Assembly: GCA_949752795.1 (NCBI GenBank)
Contig: OX457057.1
Location: 157,147,980-157,211,979 of the forward strand
Source of the DNA: Hyperoodon ampullatus
Lineage: Eukaryota > Chordata > Mammalia > Artiodactyla > Ziphiidae
DNA: 64,000 nt
Reading direction: 5' to 3'
This document shows positions 1-11,861 of the stretch, piece by piece (the first letter of the stretch is position 1; every line of letters starts with the position of its first letter). The notes under the pieces are model-generated. The model ran no database searches, had not been told where the DNA came from, and worked only from the letters and a program-made list of their open reading frames with translations. The position numbers were made by a program, and so were the translations under genes.

Positions 1-66
1 AAACAACGGGAACTATGAACCTGCAGCCTGCAAAAAGGAGACCCCAAACACAGTAAGATAAGCAAA

Positions 67-960
67 ATGATAAGACAGAAAAACACACAGCAGATGAAGG
101 AGCAAGGTAAAAACCCACCAGACCTAACAAATGAAGAGGAAATAGGCACTCTACCTGAAAAAGAATTCAGAATAATGATAGTAAAGATGATCCAAAATCT
201 TGGAAATAGAATAGAGAAAATGCAAGAAACATTTAACAAGGACGTAGAAGAACTAAAGAGGAAACAAGCAATGATGAACAACACAATAAATGAAATTAAA
301 AATACTCTAGAAGGGATCAATAGCAGAATAACTGAGGCAGAAGAATGGATAAGTGACCTGGAAGATAAAATAGTGGAAATAACTACAGCAGAGCAGAATA
401 AAGAAAAAAGAATGAAAAGAACTGAGGACAGTCTCAGAGACTTATGGGACAACATTAAATGCACCAACATTCGAATTATAGGGGTCTCAGAAGAAGAAGA
501 GAAAAGGAAAGGGTCTGAGAAAATATTTGAAGAGATTATAGTTGAAAACTTCCCTAATATGGGAAAGGAAATAGTTAATCAAGTCCAGGAAGCCCAGAGA
601 GTCCCATACAGTATAAATCTAAGGAGAAACATGCCAAGATACATATTAATCAAACTATCAAAAATTAAATACAAAGAAAACATATTAAAAGCAGCAAGGG
701 AAAAGCAACAAATAACACACAAGGGAAGCCCCAAAACGTTAACAGCTGATCTTTCAGCAGAAACTCTGCAAGCCAGAAGGGACTGGCAGGACATATTTAA
801 AGTGATGAAGGAGAAAAACCTACAACCAAGATTACTCTACCCAGCAAGGATCTCATTCAGATTTGATAGAGAAATTAAAACCTTTACAGACTAGCAAAAG
901 CTGAGAGAGTTCAGCACCACCAAACCAGCTTTACAACAAATGCTAAAGGAACTTCTCTAG
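67..960 (+). pseudogene. L1-1 ORF1 (RNA-binding chaperone), nonsense-truncated
   Basis: ORF1p is the trimeric coiled-coil RNA-binding protein of the L1 particle. An open frame of 275 codons starts at 67. It shows a charged N-terminus, a long coiled coil (about residues 30-115, with LEGINSRITEAEEWISDLED), then the RRM (about 125-185) and the C-terminal domain (LKAAREKQQITHKG, then LQARRDW and LYPARISF). It stops at TAG 892-894, where related copies have an AAG lysine codon. The same frame then stays open to the natural stop at 958-960, so one point mutation removed the last 22 residues. It is nearly complete compared with the usual L1 length of about 300-340 aa. No function is expected. Confidence 0.9.
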
Positions 961-1018
961 GCAAGAAACACAAGAGAAGGAAAAGACCTACAATAAGAAA
1001 CCCAAAACAATTAAGAAA

Positions 1019-1423
1019 ATGGTAATAAAACAAACATATCGATAATACCTAAGATGTAAATGGATTAAATGCTCCCACCAAAAGACACAGACTAGCTGAA
1101 TGGATACAAAAACAAGACCCGTATACATGTTGTCTACAAGAGACCCACTTCAGACCTAGGGACACATACACACTGAAAGTGAGGGGATGGAAAAATATAT
1201 TCCATGCAAATGGAAATCAAAAGAAAGCTGGGGGCTTCCCTGGTGGCGCAGTGGTTGAGAGTCCGCCTGCCGATGCAGGGGACACGGGTTCGTGCCCCGG
1301 TCCGGGAAGATCCCACATGCCGCGGAGCGGCTGGGCCCGTGAGCCATGGCTGCTGGGCCTGCGCGTCCGGAGTCTGTGCTCCGCAACGGGAGAGGCCACA
1401 ACAATGAGAGGCCCACGTACCAC

Positions 1424-1457
<34 letters not shown>

Positions 1458-4400
1458 AAGCTGGAGTAGCAATTCTCATATCAGACAAAATAGGCTTTAA
1501 AATAAAGACTATTACAAGACACAAAGAAGGACACTATATAATGATCAAGGGTTCGATCCAAGAAGAAGATATAACAATTGTAAATATTTATGCACCCAAC
1601 ATAGGAGCACCTCAATACATAAGGCAAATACTAACAGCCATAAAAGGGGAAATTGACAGTAACACAACCATAGTAGGGGACTTTAACACCCCACTTTCAC
1701 CAATGGACAGATCATCCAAAATGAAAATAAATAAGGAAACACAAGCTTTAAATGATACATTAAACAAGATGGACTTAATTGATATTTATGGGACCTTCCA
1801 TCCAAAAACAACAGAATACACATTTTTCTCAAGTGCTCCTGGAACATTCTCCAGGATAGATCATATCTTGGGTCACAAATCAAGCCTTGGTAAATTTAAG
1901 AAAATTGAAATCGTATCAAGTATCCTTTCCAACCACAATGTTATGAGACTAGATATCACTTACAGGAAAAGATCTGTAAAAAATACAAACACATGGAGGC
2001 TAAACAATACACTACTTAATAACCAAGAAATCACTGAAGAAATCAAAGAGGAAATAAAAAAATACCTAGAAATGAATGACAATGAAAACACGACGACCCA
2101 AAACTTATGGGATGCAGAAAAAGCAGTTCTAAGAGGGAAGTTTATAGCAATACAATCCTACTTTAAGAAACAGGAAACATCTCAAATAAACAACCTAACC
2201 TTGCACCTAAAGCAATTAGAGAAAGAAGAAGAAAAAAAAAAAAAACCCAAAGTTAGCAGAAGGAAAGAAATCATAAAGATCAGATCAGAAATAAAGGAAA
2301 AAGAAATGAAGGGAATGATAGCAAAGATCAATAAAACTAAAAGCTGGTTCTTTGAGAAGATAAACAAAATTGATAAAGCATTAGACAGACTCATCAAGAA
2401 AAAAAGGGAGAAGACTCAAATCAATAGAATGAGAAATGAAAAAGGAGAAGTAAAAACTGACACTGCAGAAATACAAAGGATCATGAGAAATTACTACAAG
2501 CAACTCTATGCCAATAAAATGGACAGCTTGGGAGAAATGGATAAATTCTTAGAAATGCACAACCTGCCGAGACTGAACCAGGAAGAAATAGAAAATATGA
2601 ACAGACCAATCACAAGCACTGAAAGTGTAACTCTGATTTAAAATCTTCCAACAAACAAAAGCCCAGGACCAGATGGCTTCACAGGCGAATTCTATCAAAC
2701 ATTTAGAGAAAAGCTAACACCTATCCTTCTCAAACTCTTCCAAAATATAGCAGAGGGAGGAACACTCCCAAACTCATTCTATGAGGCCACCATCACCCTG
2801 TTACCAAAGCCAGACAAAGACGTCACAAAGAAAGAAAACTACAGGCCAATATCACTGATGAACATGGATGCAAAAATCCTCAACAAAATACTAGCAAAGA
2901 GAATGCAACAGCACATTAAAAGGATCATACACCATGATCAAGTGGGGTTTATTCCACGTATGTAAGGATTCTTCAATATATGCAAATCAATCAACGTGAT
3001 ACACCATATTAACAAATTGAAGGAGAAAAACCATATGATCATCTCAATAGATGCAGAGAAAGCTTTTGACAAAATTCAACACCCATTTATGATAAAAACT
3101 CTGCAGAAAGTAGGCATAGAGGGAACTTTCCTCAACATAATAAAGGCCACATATGACAAACCCACAGCCAACATTGTCCTCAATGGTGAAAAACTGAAAC
3201 CATTTCCAGTAAGATCAGGAACAAGACAAGGTTGCCCACTCTCACCACTATTATTCAACATAGCTTTGGAAGTTTTAGCCACAGCAGCCAGAGAAGAAAA
3301 AGAAATAAAAGGAATCCAAATTGGAAAAGAAGAAGTAAAGCTGTCACTGTTTGCAGATGACATGATACTATACGTATAGAATCCTAAAGATGCTACCAGA
3401 AAACTACTAGTGCTAATCAAAGAATTTGGTAAAGTAGCAGGATACAAAATTAATGCACAGAAATCTCTGGCATTCCTGTACACTAATGATGAAAAATCTG
3501 AAAGTGAAATCAAGAAAACACTCCCATTTACCACTGCAACAAAAAGAATAAAATATCTATGAATAAACCTACCTAAGGAGACAAAAGACCTGTATGCAGA
3601 AAATTATAAGGCACTGATGACAGAAATTAAAGATGATACAAATAGATGGAGAGATATACCATGTTCTTGGATTGGAAGAATCAACATTGTGAAAATAACT
3701 GTACTACCCAAAGCAATATACAGATTTAATGCAATCCCTATCAAGCTACCACTGGCATTTTTCACAGAACTAGAATAAATAATTTCACAATTTGTATGGA
3801 AACACAAAAGACCCCCGAATAGCCAAAGCAATCCTGAGAACAAAAAACGGAGCTGGAGGAATCAGGCTCCCTGACTTCAGACTATACTACAAAGCTACAG
3901 TAATCAAGACAGTATGGTACTGGCACAAAAACAGAAATGTAGATCAATGGAACAGGACAGAAAGCCCAGAGATAAACCCACACACATATGGACACCTTAT
4001 CTTTGATAAAGGAGGCAAGAATATACAGTGGGGAAAACACAGACTCTTCAATAAGTGGTGCTGAGAAAACCAGACAGGTACATGTAAAAGTATGAAATTA
4101 GAACACTCCCTAACACCATACACAAAAATAAACTAAAAATGGATTAAAAACCTAAGTGTAAGGCCAGACACTGCCAAATTCTTAGAGGAAAACATAGGCA
4201 GAACACTCTATGACATAAGTCACAGCAAGATCCTTTTTGACCCGCCTCCTAGAGAAATGGAAATAAAAACAAAAATAAACAAATGGGACCTAATGAAACT
4301 TCAAAACTTTTGCACAGCAAAGGAAAACATAAACAAGACAAAAAGACAACCCTCAGAATGGGAGAAAATATTTGCAAATGAAGCAATTGACAAAGGATTA

Positions 4401-5075
4401 ATCTCCAAAATTTACAAGCAGCTCATGCAGGTCAATAACAAAAAACCAAACAACCCAATCCAAAAATGGGCAGAAGACCTAAATAGACATTTCTCCAAAG
4501 AAGATATACAGATTGCCAACAAACACATGAAAGAATGCTCCACATCATTAATCATTAGAGAAATGCAAATCAAAACTACAATGAGATACCATCTCACACC
4601 AGTCAGAATGGCCATCATCAAAAAATTTAGAAACAATAAATGCTGGAGAGGGTGTGGAGAAAAGGGAACACTCTTGCACTGTTGGTGGAAATGTAAATTG
4701 ATACAGCCACTATGGAGAACAGTATGGAGGTTCCTTAAAAAAGTAAAAATGGAATTACCTTACGACCCAGCAATCCCACTACTGGGCATATACCCAGAGA
4801 AAACCATAATTCAAAAAGAGTCATGTACCAAAATGTTCATTGCAGCTCTACTTACAACAGCCAGGACATGGAAGCAACCTAAGTGTCCATCATCGGATGA
4901 ATGGATAAAGAAGATGTGGCACATATATACAATAGAATATTACTCAGACATAAAAAGAAATGAAATTGAGTTATTTGTAGTGAGGTGGACGGACCTAGAG
5001 TCTGTCATACAGAGTGAAGTAAGTCAGAAACAGAAAAACAAATACCGTATGCTAACACATATATATGGAATCTAA
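1019..5075 (+). pseudogene. L1-1 ORF2 (endonuclease-reverse transcriptase), broken
   Basis: ORF2p nicks target DNA and copies L1 RNA. The likely start ATG is at 1019 and the stop at 5073-5075. The apurinic endonuclease domain shows VGDFNTPLSPMDRSSK and SRIDHILGHKSS around 1675-1890. The RT domain shows [22 protein letters not shown] sequence, [13 protein letters not shown] (3220-3260) and an intact FADD catalytic motif at 3350-3361. The C-terminal Cys-rich region lies near 4640-4690. Breaks are the SINE insertion at 1232-1451, TAA at 2639-2641, in-frame stops near 2965, 3379, 3560 and 3777, and an extra C in the CCCCC run near 3813. It is not translatable as a whole. Confidence 0.93.
1232..1451 (+). 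mobile_element. Cetacean CHR-type tRNA-derived SINE in L1-1
   Basis: It starts GGGGCTTCCCTGGTGGCGCA and carries an internal polymerase III promoter-like tRNA region (B-box-like GGTTCGTGCCC). It ends in an A tract after CACGTACCACC. It is flanked by the 13-bp TSD AAAAGAAAGCTGG (1219-1231 and 1452-1464), which duplicates L1-1 ORF2 endonuclease-domain sequence, so it is younger than L1-1. Confidence 0.95.
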
Positions 5076-5485
5076 GAGAAAAAAAAAGGTCATGAAGAAC
5101 CAAGTGGTAAGACGGGAATAAAGACACAGACCTACTAGAGAATGGACTTGAAGATATGGGGAGGGAAAGGGTAAGCTGTGACAAAGTGAGAGAGTGCCAT
5201 GGACATATATATACTAATGAACGTAAAATAGATAGCTAGTGGGAAGCAGCTGCATAGCACAGGGAGATCAGATCACTGGTTTGTGACCACCTAGAGGGGT
5301 GGGATATGGAGGGTGGTAGGGAGGGAGATGAAGAGGGAAGAGATATGGGAACATATGTATATGTATAAATGATTCACTTTGTTATAAAGCAGAAACTAAC
5401 ACACCATTGTAAAGCAATTATACTCCAATAAAGATGTTTAAAAAGAATAAAATAAAATATACAAATGAAAAACAACAACAACAAC

Positions 5486-5808
5486 AAAAATAACCCCAAC
5501 TCAATCAAAAAATGGGCAGAGGACGTAAACAGACATTTCTCAAAAGAAGACATACAGATGGCCAATAGTCACATGAAAAATGCTCATCATCGCTAATTAT
5601 TAGAGAAATGCAAATCAAAACTACAGTGAGGTACCACTTCACACCTATCAGAATGGCCATCATTAAAAGTTTACAAATAACAAATGCTGGAGAGGGTGTG
5701 AAGAAAAGCAAATCTTCCTACACTGTTGGTGGGAATACAAATTGGTGCAGCCACTATGGAAAACAGTGTGGAGGTTCCTCAAAAAACTAAAAATAGAAGT
5801 GCTATATG
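5486..5808 (+). mobile_element. Older L1 fragment, left half of a split element
   Basis: This is ORF2 C-terminal sequence ([20 protein letters not shown] region through the Cys-rich GEGV segment). It ends abruptly at the target site AAGTGCTATATG (5797-5808). The next ORF2 bases resume at 13543-13554 and continue GATCCAGCAATCCC. It diverges clearly from the other L1 copies and lacks their diagnostic bases. Confidence 0.85.
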
Positions 5809-6614
5809 GAGGAGAGGAACCAAGATGGTGGAGTAGAATGACGTGCTCTCACTCCCTCTTGCGAGAACACCAGAATCACAACTAGACAGTAGGAGGGGCG
5901 CAATCACAGTAAAATCAAAATCAAATCCCATAACTGGTGGGTGGGTGACTCAGAGGCGGGCGAACACTTATACCACAGAAGTCCACCCACTGGAGCCCAA
6001 CGTCAGGCTTCCCAACCTGGGGGTTCGGCAACGGGAGGAGGAATTCCTAGAGAATCAGACTGTGAAGCCTAGTGGGAATTAACTGCAGGACTTCAACAGG
6101 ACTGGGGGAAACAGAGACTCCACTCTTGGAGGTCACACACAAAGTAGTGTGCACATCGGGAACCAGGGGAAGGAGCAGTGACCCCAGGGGAGACTGAACC
6201 AGAACTACCTGCTAGTGTTGGGTGGTCTCCAGCAGAGGTGGGGAGGGAGGGCTGTGGCTCACTGTGGGGACAGGGACACTGGCGGCAGAAGCTCTGGGAA
6301 GTACTCCTTGGCATGAGCCCTCCCAGAGTCTGTCATTAGCCCCAACAAAGAGCCCAGGCAGGCTCCAGTGTTGGGTTGCCTCAGGCCAAACAACCAACAG
6401 GGATGGAACCCAGCCCCACCCATCAACAGTCAAGTGGATTAAAGTTTAACTGAGCTCTGCCCACCAGAGCAACAGTCAGCTCTACCCACCACCAGTCCCT
6501 CCCATCAAGCCTCTTAGATAGCCTCATCTACCAAAGGTCAGACAGCAGAAGCAAGAAGAAATACAATCCTGCAGCCTGTCGAACAAAAACCACATTCACA
6601 GAAAGATAGACAAG
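5809..6614 (+). promoter_or_regulatory. L1-2 5' UTR (internal promoter region)
   Basis: About 800 bp lie between the left TSD and the ORF1 ATG. It opens with the AACCAAGATGG segment, which in L1 families holds a YY1-type core (CAAGATGG). It is richer in G+C than the coding part. L1 5' UTRs carry an internal polymerase II promoter. Whether this copy keeps activity cannot be judged from sequence. Confidence 0.65.
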
Positions 6615-7521
6615 ATGAAAAGGCACAGGCCTATATACCAGATGAAGGAACAAGATAAAACCCTAGAAAAACAACTAAACGAAGTGGAGATAGGCAACCT
6701 TCCAGAAAAAGAATTCAGAATAATGATAGTGAAGATGATCCAGAACCTCGGAAAAAGAATGGAGGCAGAGAGTGAGAAGATGCAAGAAATGCTTAACAAA
6801 GACCTTGAAGAATTAAAGAACAAACAAACAAAGATGAACAATACAATAACTGAAATGAAAGCTACACTAGAAGGAATCAATAGCAGAATAACTGAGTCAG
6901 AAGAACAGATAAGTGACCTGGAAGACAGAATGGTGGAATTCACTGCTGCGGAACACAATAAAGAAAAAGAATGAAAAGAAATAAAGACAGCCAAAGAGAC
7001 CTCTGGGACAACATTAAATGCAACAACATTGGCATTATAGGGGTCCCAGAAAGAGAAGAGAGAGAGAGAAAGGACCGGAGAAAATATTTAAAGAGATTAT
7101 AGTCGAAAACTTCCTTAACATGGGAAAGGAAATAGCCACCCAAGTCCAGGAAGCACAGCAAGTCCCATACAGGATAAACCCAAGGAGATACATGCCAAGA
7201 CACATAGTAATCTAATTGGTCAAAATTAAAGACAAAGAAAAATTATTGAAAGCAGCAAGGGAAAAATGACAAATAACATACAAGGGAACTCCCATAAAGT
7301 TAACAGCTGATTTCTCAGCAGAAACTCTATAAGCCAGAAGGGAGTGGCATGATATACTTAAAGTGCTGAAAGGGAAGAACCTACAACCAAGTTTACTCTA
7401 CCCAGCAAGGATCTCATTCAGATTCGATGGAGAAATCAAAAGCTTTACAGACAAGCAAAAGCGAAGAGAATTCAGCACCACCAAACCAGCTCTACAACAA
7501 ATGCTAAAGGAACTTCTCTAG
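6615..7521 (+). pseudogene. L1-2 ORF1, broken by frameshift and shared stops
   Basis: The frame starts at ATG 6615 and runs 119 codons through the N-terminus and coiled coil (LEGINSRITESEEQISDLED). It breaks near 6970 (GAAAAAGAATGAAAAG), where a base change or shift ends the frame. The RRM and C-terminal region follow to the natural stop at 7519-7521, with TAA at 7213-7215, TGA at 7267-7269 and TAA at 7330-7332. The last two stops recur in L1-3 at the homologous codons, where L1-1 has CAA, so they predate this insertion. The product would have been non-functional already in the source lineage. Confidence 0.9.
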
Positions 7522-10344
7522 GTGGGAAACACAAGAGAAGAAAAGGACCTACAAAAACAAACCTAAAACAATTAAGAGAATGGTCATAGGAACATACATA
7601 TTGATAATTACCTTAGACATGAATGGAGTAAATGCTCCAACCAAAACACACAGGCTTGCTGAATGGATACAAAAACAAGACCCATATATATGCTGTCTAC
7701 AACAGACCCACTTTAGACCTAGGGACACATAGACTGAAAGTGAGGGGAAGGAAAAAGATATTCCATGCAAATGGAAATCAAAAGAAAGCTGGAGTAGCTA
7801 TACACATATCAGATAAAATACACATTAAAATAAAGAATGTTACAAGACACAAAGAAGGACACTACATAATGATCAAGGGATCAGTCCATGAAGAAGATAT
7901 AACAATTATAAATATATATGCACCCAACATAGGAGCACCTCAATACATAAGGCAACTGCTAACAGCTCTAAAAGAGGAAATTGATAGTAACACAGTAATA
8001 CTGGGGGACTTTAACACCTCACTTACACCAATGGACAGATCATCCAAAATGAAAATAAACAAGGAAACAGAAGCTTCAAATGACACAATAGACCAGATAG
8101 ATTTAATTGATATTTATAGGACCTTCCATCCAAAAACAGCAGATTACACTTTCTTCTCAAGTGCACATGGAACATTCTCCAGGATAGATCATATCTTGGG
8201 TCACAAATCAAGCCGCAGTAAATTCAAGAAAATTGAAATCATATCTAGCATCTTTTCTGACCACACCGCTATGAGATTAGAAATGAATTACAGGGAAAAA
8301 AAACGTAAAAAACACTGACACATGGAGGCTAAACAATACGTTACTAAATAACCAAGGGATCACTGAAGAAATCAAAGAGGAAATCAAAAAATACCTAGAG
8401 ACAAATGAAAATGAAAACACGACGATCCAAAACCTATGGGTTGCAGCAAAAGCAATTCTAAGAGGGAAGTTTATAGCTATGCAAGCCTACCTCAAGAAAC
8501 AAGAAAAATCTCAAGTAAACAATCTAACTGTACACCTAAAGGAACTAGAGAAAGAAGAACAAACAAAACCCAAAGTTAGCAGAAGGAAAGAAATCATAAA
8601 GATCAGAGCAGAAATAAATGAAATAGAAACAAAGAAAACAATAGCAAAGATCAATAAAACTAAAAGCTGGTTCTTTGAGAAGATAAACAAAATTGATAAA
8701 CCATTAGCCAGACTCATCAAGAAAAACAGGGAGAGGACTCAAATGAATAAAATTAGAAATGAAAAAGGAGAAGTTACAACAGACACTGCAGAAATACAAA
8801 GCATCCTAAGACACTACTACAAGCAACTCTATGCCAATAAAATGGACAACCTGGAGGAAATGGACAAATTCTTAGAAAGGTATAACCTCCCAAGACTGAA
8901 CCAGGAAGAAACAGAAAATATGAACCTACCAATCACAGGTAATGAAATTGAAACTGTGATTAAAAATCTTCCAACAAACAAAAGCCCAGGACCAGATGGC
9001 TTCACAGGTGAATTCTATCAAATATTTAGAGGAGAGTTAACACCCGTCTTCTCAAACTCTTACAAAAGTTGCAGAGAAAGGAACACTCCCAAACTCATTC
9101 TATGAGGCCACCATCACCCTGATACAAAAACCAGACAAAGATACTACAAAAAAAAAATTATAGACCAATATCACTGATGAATATCGATGCAAAAATCCTC
9201 AACAAAATACTAGCAAACAGAATCCAACAACACATTAAAAGGATCATACACCATGATCAAGTGGGATTTATCCCAGGGATGCAAGGATTCTTCAATATAT
9301 GCAAATCAATCAATGTGATACAGCATATTAACAAATTGAAGAATAAAAACCAGATGTTCATCTCAATAGATGTAGAAAAAGCTTTTGACAAAATTCAACA
9401 ACGATTTATGATAAAAATTCTCCAGAAAATGGGAGTAGAGGGAACCTACCTCAACATAATAAAGGCCATATATGACAAACCCACAGCAAACATCATTCTC
9501 AATGGTGAAAAACTGAAAGCATTTCCTTTAAGATCAGGAATGAGACAAGGATGTCCACTCTCACCACTATTATGAAACATAGTTTTGGAAGTCCTAGCCA
9601 TGGCAGTCAGAGAAGAAAAAAAAATAAAATGAATACAAATTGGAAAAGAAGAAGTAAAACTGTCACTGTTTGCATATGACATGATACTATACATAGAGAA
9701 TCCTAAAGATGCCACCAGAAAACTACTAGAGCTAATCAATGAATTTGGTAAAGTTGCAGGATACAAAATTAATGCACAGAAATCTCTGGCATTCCTATAC
9801 ACTAATGATGAAAAATCTGAAACAGAAATTATGGAAACACTCTCATTTACCTTTGCAACAAAAAGAATAAAATACCTAGGAATAAACCTACCTAGGGAGA
9901 CAAAAGACCTGTATGCAGAAAACTATAAGACTGATGAAAGAAATTAAAGATGATACCAACAGATGGAGAGATATACCATGTTCTTGGATTGGAAGAATCA
10001 ATATAGTGAAAATGACTATACTACCCAAAGCATTCTACTGATTCAATGCAATCCCTATTGAATTACCAATGGCGTTTTTTTACGGAACCAGAACAAATCA
10101 TCTTAAAATTTGTATGGAGACACAAAAGACCCCGAATAGCCAAAGCAGTCTTGAGGGAATAAAACGGAGCTGGAGGAATCAGACTCCCTGACTTCAGACT
10201 ATACTACAAATCTACAGTAATCAAGACAATATGCTACTGCCACAAAAACAGAAACATAGATCAATGGAACAAGATAGAAAGCCCAGAGATAACCCCACGC
10301 ACCTATGGTCAACTAATCTATGACAAAGGAGGCAAAGATATACA

Positions 10345-10445
10345 ATGGAGAAAAGACAGTCTCTTCAATAAGTGGTGCTGGGAAAACTGGACAGGAGAAA
10401 ACACAGTCTCTTTAATAAGTGGTGCTAGGAAAACTGGACAGCTAC
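10345..10445 (+). repeat. Local tandem duplication inside L1-2 ORF2
   Basis: The segment around AATAAGTGGTGCTGGGAAAA (10368-10387) and its flank is repeated about 50 bp later as AATAAGTGGTGCTAGGAAAA (10415-10434), followed by CTGGACAGCTACATG. L1-3 has the unit once (27878-27915), so this is a private duplication with slight divergence. Confidence 0.8.
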
Positions 10446-10575
10446 ATGTAAAAGAATGAAATTAGAACACTCCCTAACACCATATACAAAAATAAACTCA
10501 AAATGGATTCGAGACCTAAATGTAAGACCAGATGCTATAAAACTCTTAGAGGAAAACATAGGAAGAATACTCTTT

Positions 10576-10775
10576 TTTTTTTTGCAGTACGCGGGCCTCT
10601 CACTGTTGTGGCCTCTCCCGTTGCGGAGCACAGGCTCCGGACGCTCAGGCTCAGCAGCCATGGCTCACGGGCCTAGCTGCTCCGCGGCATGTGGGACCTT
10701 CCCGGACCGGGGTATGAACCCGTGTCCCCTGCATCGGCAGGCAGACTCTCAACCACTGCGCCACCAGGGAAGCCC
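10576..10775 (-). mobile_element. CHR-type SINE, antisense, in L1-2 ORF2
   Basis: This is the reverse complement of the SINE: T run at 10573-10583, then the tRNA-related part ending CCACCAGGGAAGCCC at 10775. The TSD AAGAATACTCTTT lies at 10563-10575 and 10776-10788. It is younger than L1-2. Confidence 0.95.
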
Positions 10776-11861
10776 AAGAATACTCTTTGACATAAATCAC
10801 AGCAAGATCTTTTTTGACCCATTACTCCTAGAGTAATGGAAATAAAAACAAAAATAAACAAATGGGACCTAACCAAACTTCAAAGCTTTTGCACAGCAAA
10901 GGAAAACATAAGACGAAAAGACAACCCTCAGAATGGGAGAAAATATTTGCAAATGAATCAGCGGACAAAGGATTAATCTCCAAAATATATAAACAGCTCA
11001 TGCAGCTCAATATTAAAAAAACAAACAACCCAGTCCAAAAATGGGCAGAAGACGTATATAGACATTTCTCCAAAGAAGACATACAGATGGCCAAGAAGCA
11101 CATGAAAAGCTGCTCAACATCACTAATTATTAGAGAAATGCAAATCAAAACTACAATGAGGTATCACCTCACACCAGTTAGAATGAGCATCATCAGAAAA
11201 TCTGCAAACAACAAATGCTGGAGAGGGTGTGGAGAAAAGGGAACACTCTTGCACTGTTGGTGGGAATGTAAATTGATACAGCCACTATGGAGAACAGTAT
11301 GGAGGTTCCTTAAAAAACTAAAAATGGAATTACCATATGATCCAGCAATCCCACTACTGGGCATATACTCAGAGAAAACCAGAATTCAAAAAGACACATG
11401 CACCCCAATGTTCATTGCAGCACTATTTACAATAGCCAGGTCATGGAAGCAACCTAAATGCCCATTGACAGACGAATGGATAAAGAAGATGTGGTACATA
11501 TATACAATGGAATATTACTCAGCCATAAAAAGGAACGAAATTGGGTCATTTGTTGAGACGTGGAGGGATCTAGGGACTGTCATACAGAGTGAAGTAAGTC
11601 AGAAAGATGAAAACAAGTATCGTATATTAACACATGTATGTGGAACCTAGAAAAATGGTACAGATGAACCAGTTGGCAGGGCAGAAGTTGAGACGCAGAT
11701 GTAGAGAACAAACGTATGGACACCAAATGGGGAAAACCACAGTGGGGGTGGGGATGGTGGTGTGCTGAATTGGGTGATTGGGATTGACATGTATACACTG
11801 ATGTGTATAAAACTGATGACTAATAAGAACCTGCAGTATAAAAGAACAAACAAAACAACTA

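Larger units (their letters stand above)
1..5455 (+). mobile_element. LINE-1 copy L1-1, 5' end outside window
   Basis: The sequence runs through L1 ORF1, a short spacer, ORF2 and a 3' UTR ending in an A-rich tail with AATAAA near 5430. The 5' UTR lies beyond the window edge. The 3' UTR (5076-5450), with its 'AGCAGAAACTAACACACC' block, differs from that of the two later copies at 5.8 and 24 kb, so it is a distinct subfamily. A CHR-type SINE interrupts ORF2 at 1232-1451. Both ORFs carry stops or frameshifts, so the copy is dead. Its 3' end abuts an older L1 fragment, into which it probably inserted; this cannot be proved because the left junction is not visible. Confidence 0.95.
7580..11650 (+). 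pseudogene. L1-2 ORF2, broken, RT motif FAYD
   Basis: The likely ATG is at 7580 and the stop at 11648-11650. The endonuclease domain is readable (ILGDFNTSLTPMDRSSK, SRIDHILGHKSS near 8000-8220). The frame fails in the A run near 8300 and again near 9050 and 9140. RT blocks are visible ([11 protein letters not shown] near 9540), but TGA 9572-9574 follows. The catalytic FADD motif reads FAYD at 9669-9680 (GAT to TAT). L1-3 has the same change, so it is inherited rather than private decay. The C-terminal Cys region and [15 protein letters not shown] (11224-11270) are well kept downstream of the SINE. Confidence 0.9.
5809..11861 (+). mobile_element. Full-length LINE-1 copy L1-2
   Basis: It begins with the L1 5' UTR signature GAGGAGAGGAACCAAGATGG directly after TSD 5797-5808. 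It has a GC-rich 5' UTR (5809-6614), ORF1 (6615-7521), ORF2 (7580-11650) and a short 3' UTR ending at an A-rich stretch near 11861. The matching TSD lies not here but at 13543-13554, because the inserted unit runs on for about 1.7 kb. ORF2 is interrupted by an antisense SINE (10576-10775) and contains a local duplication near 10350-10440. Both ORFs are broken. Confidence 0.93.

Noticed and set aside
1134..1524. Long antisense open frames with poly-Phe and [14 protein letters not shown] peptides (also at 19570-19927, 34816-35299, 38927-39328, 54335-54616, 55744-56126)
   Set aside because: They are translations of the CHR-type SINE and its poly(A)/poly(T) tail. The same peptides recur at every SINE copy.
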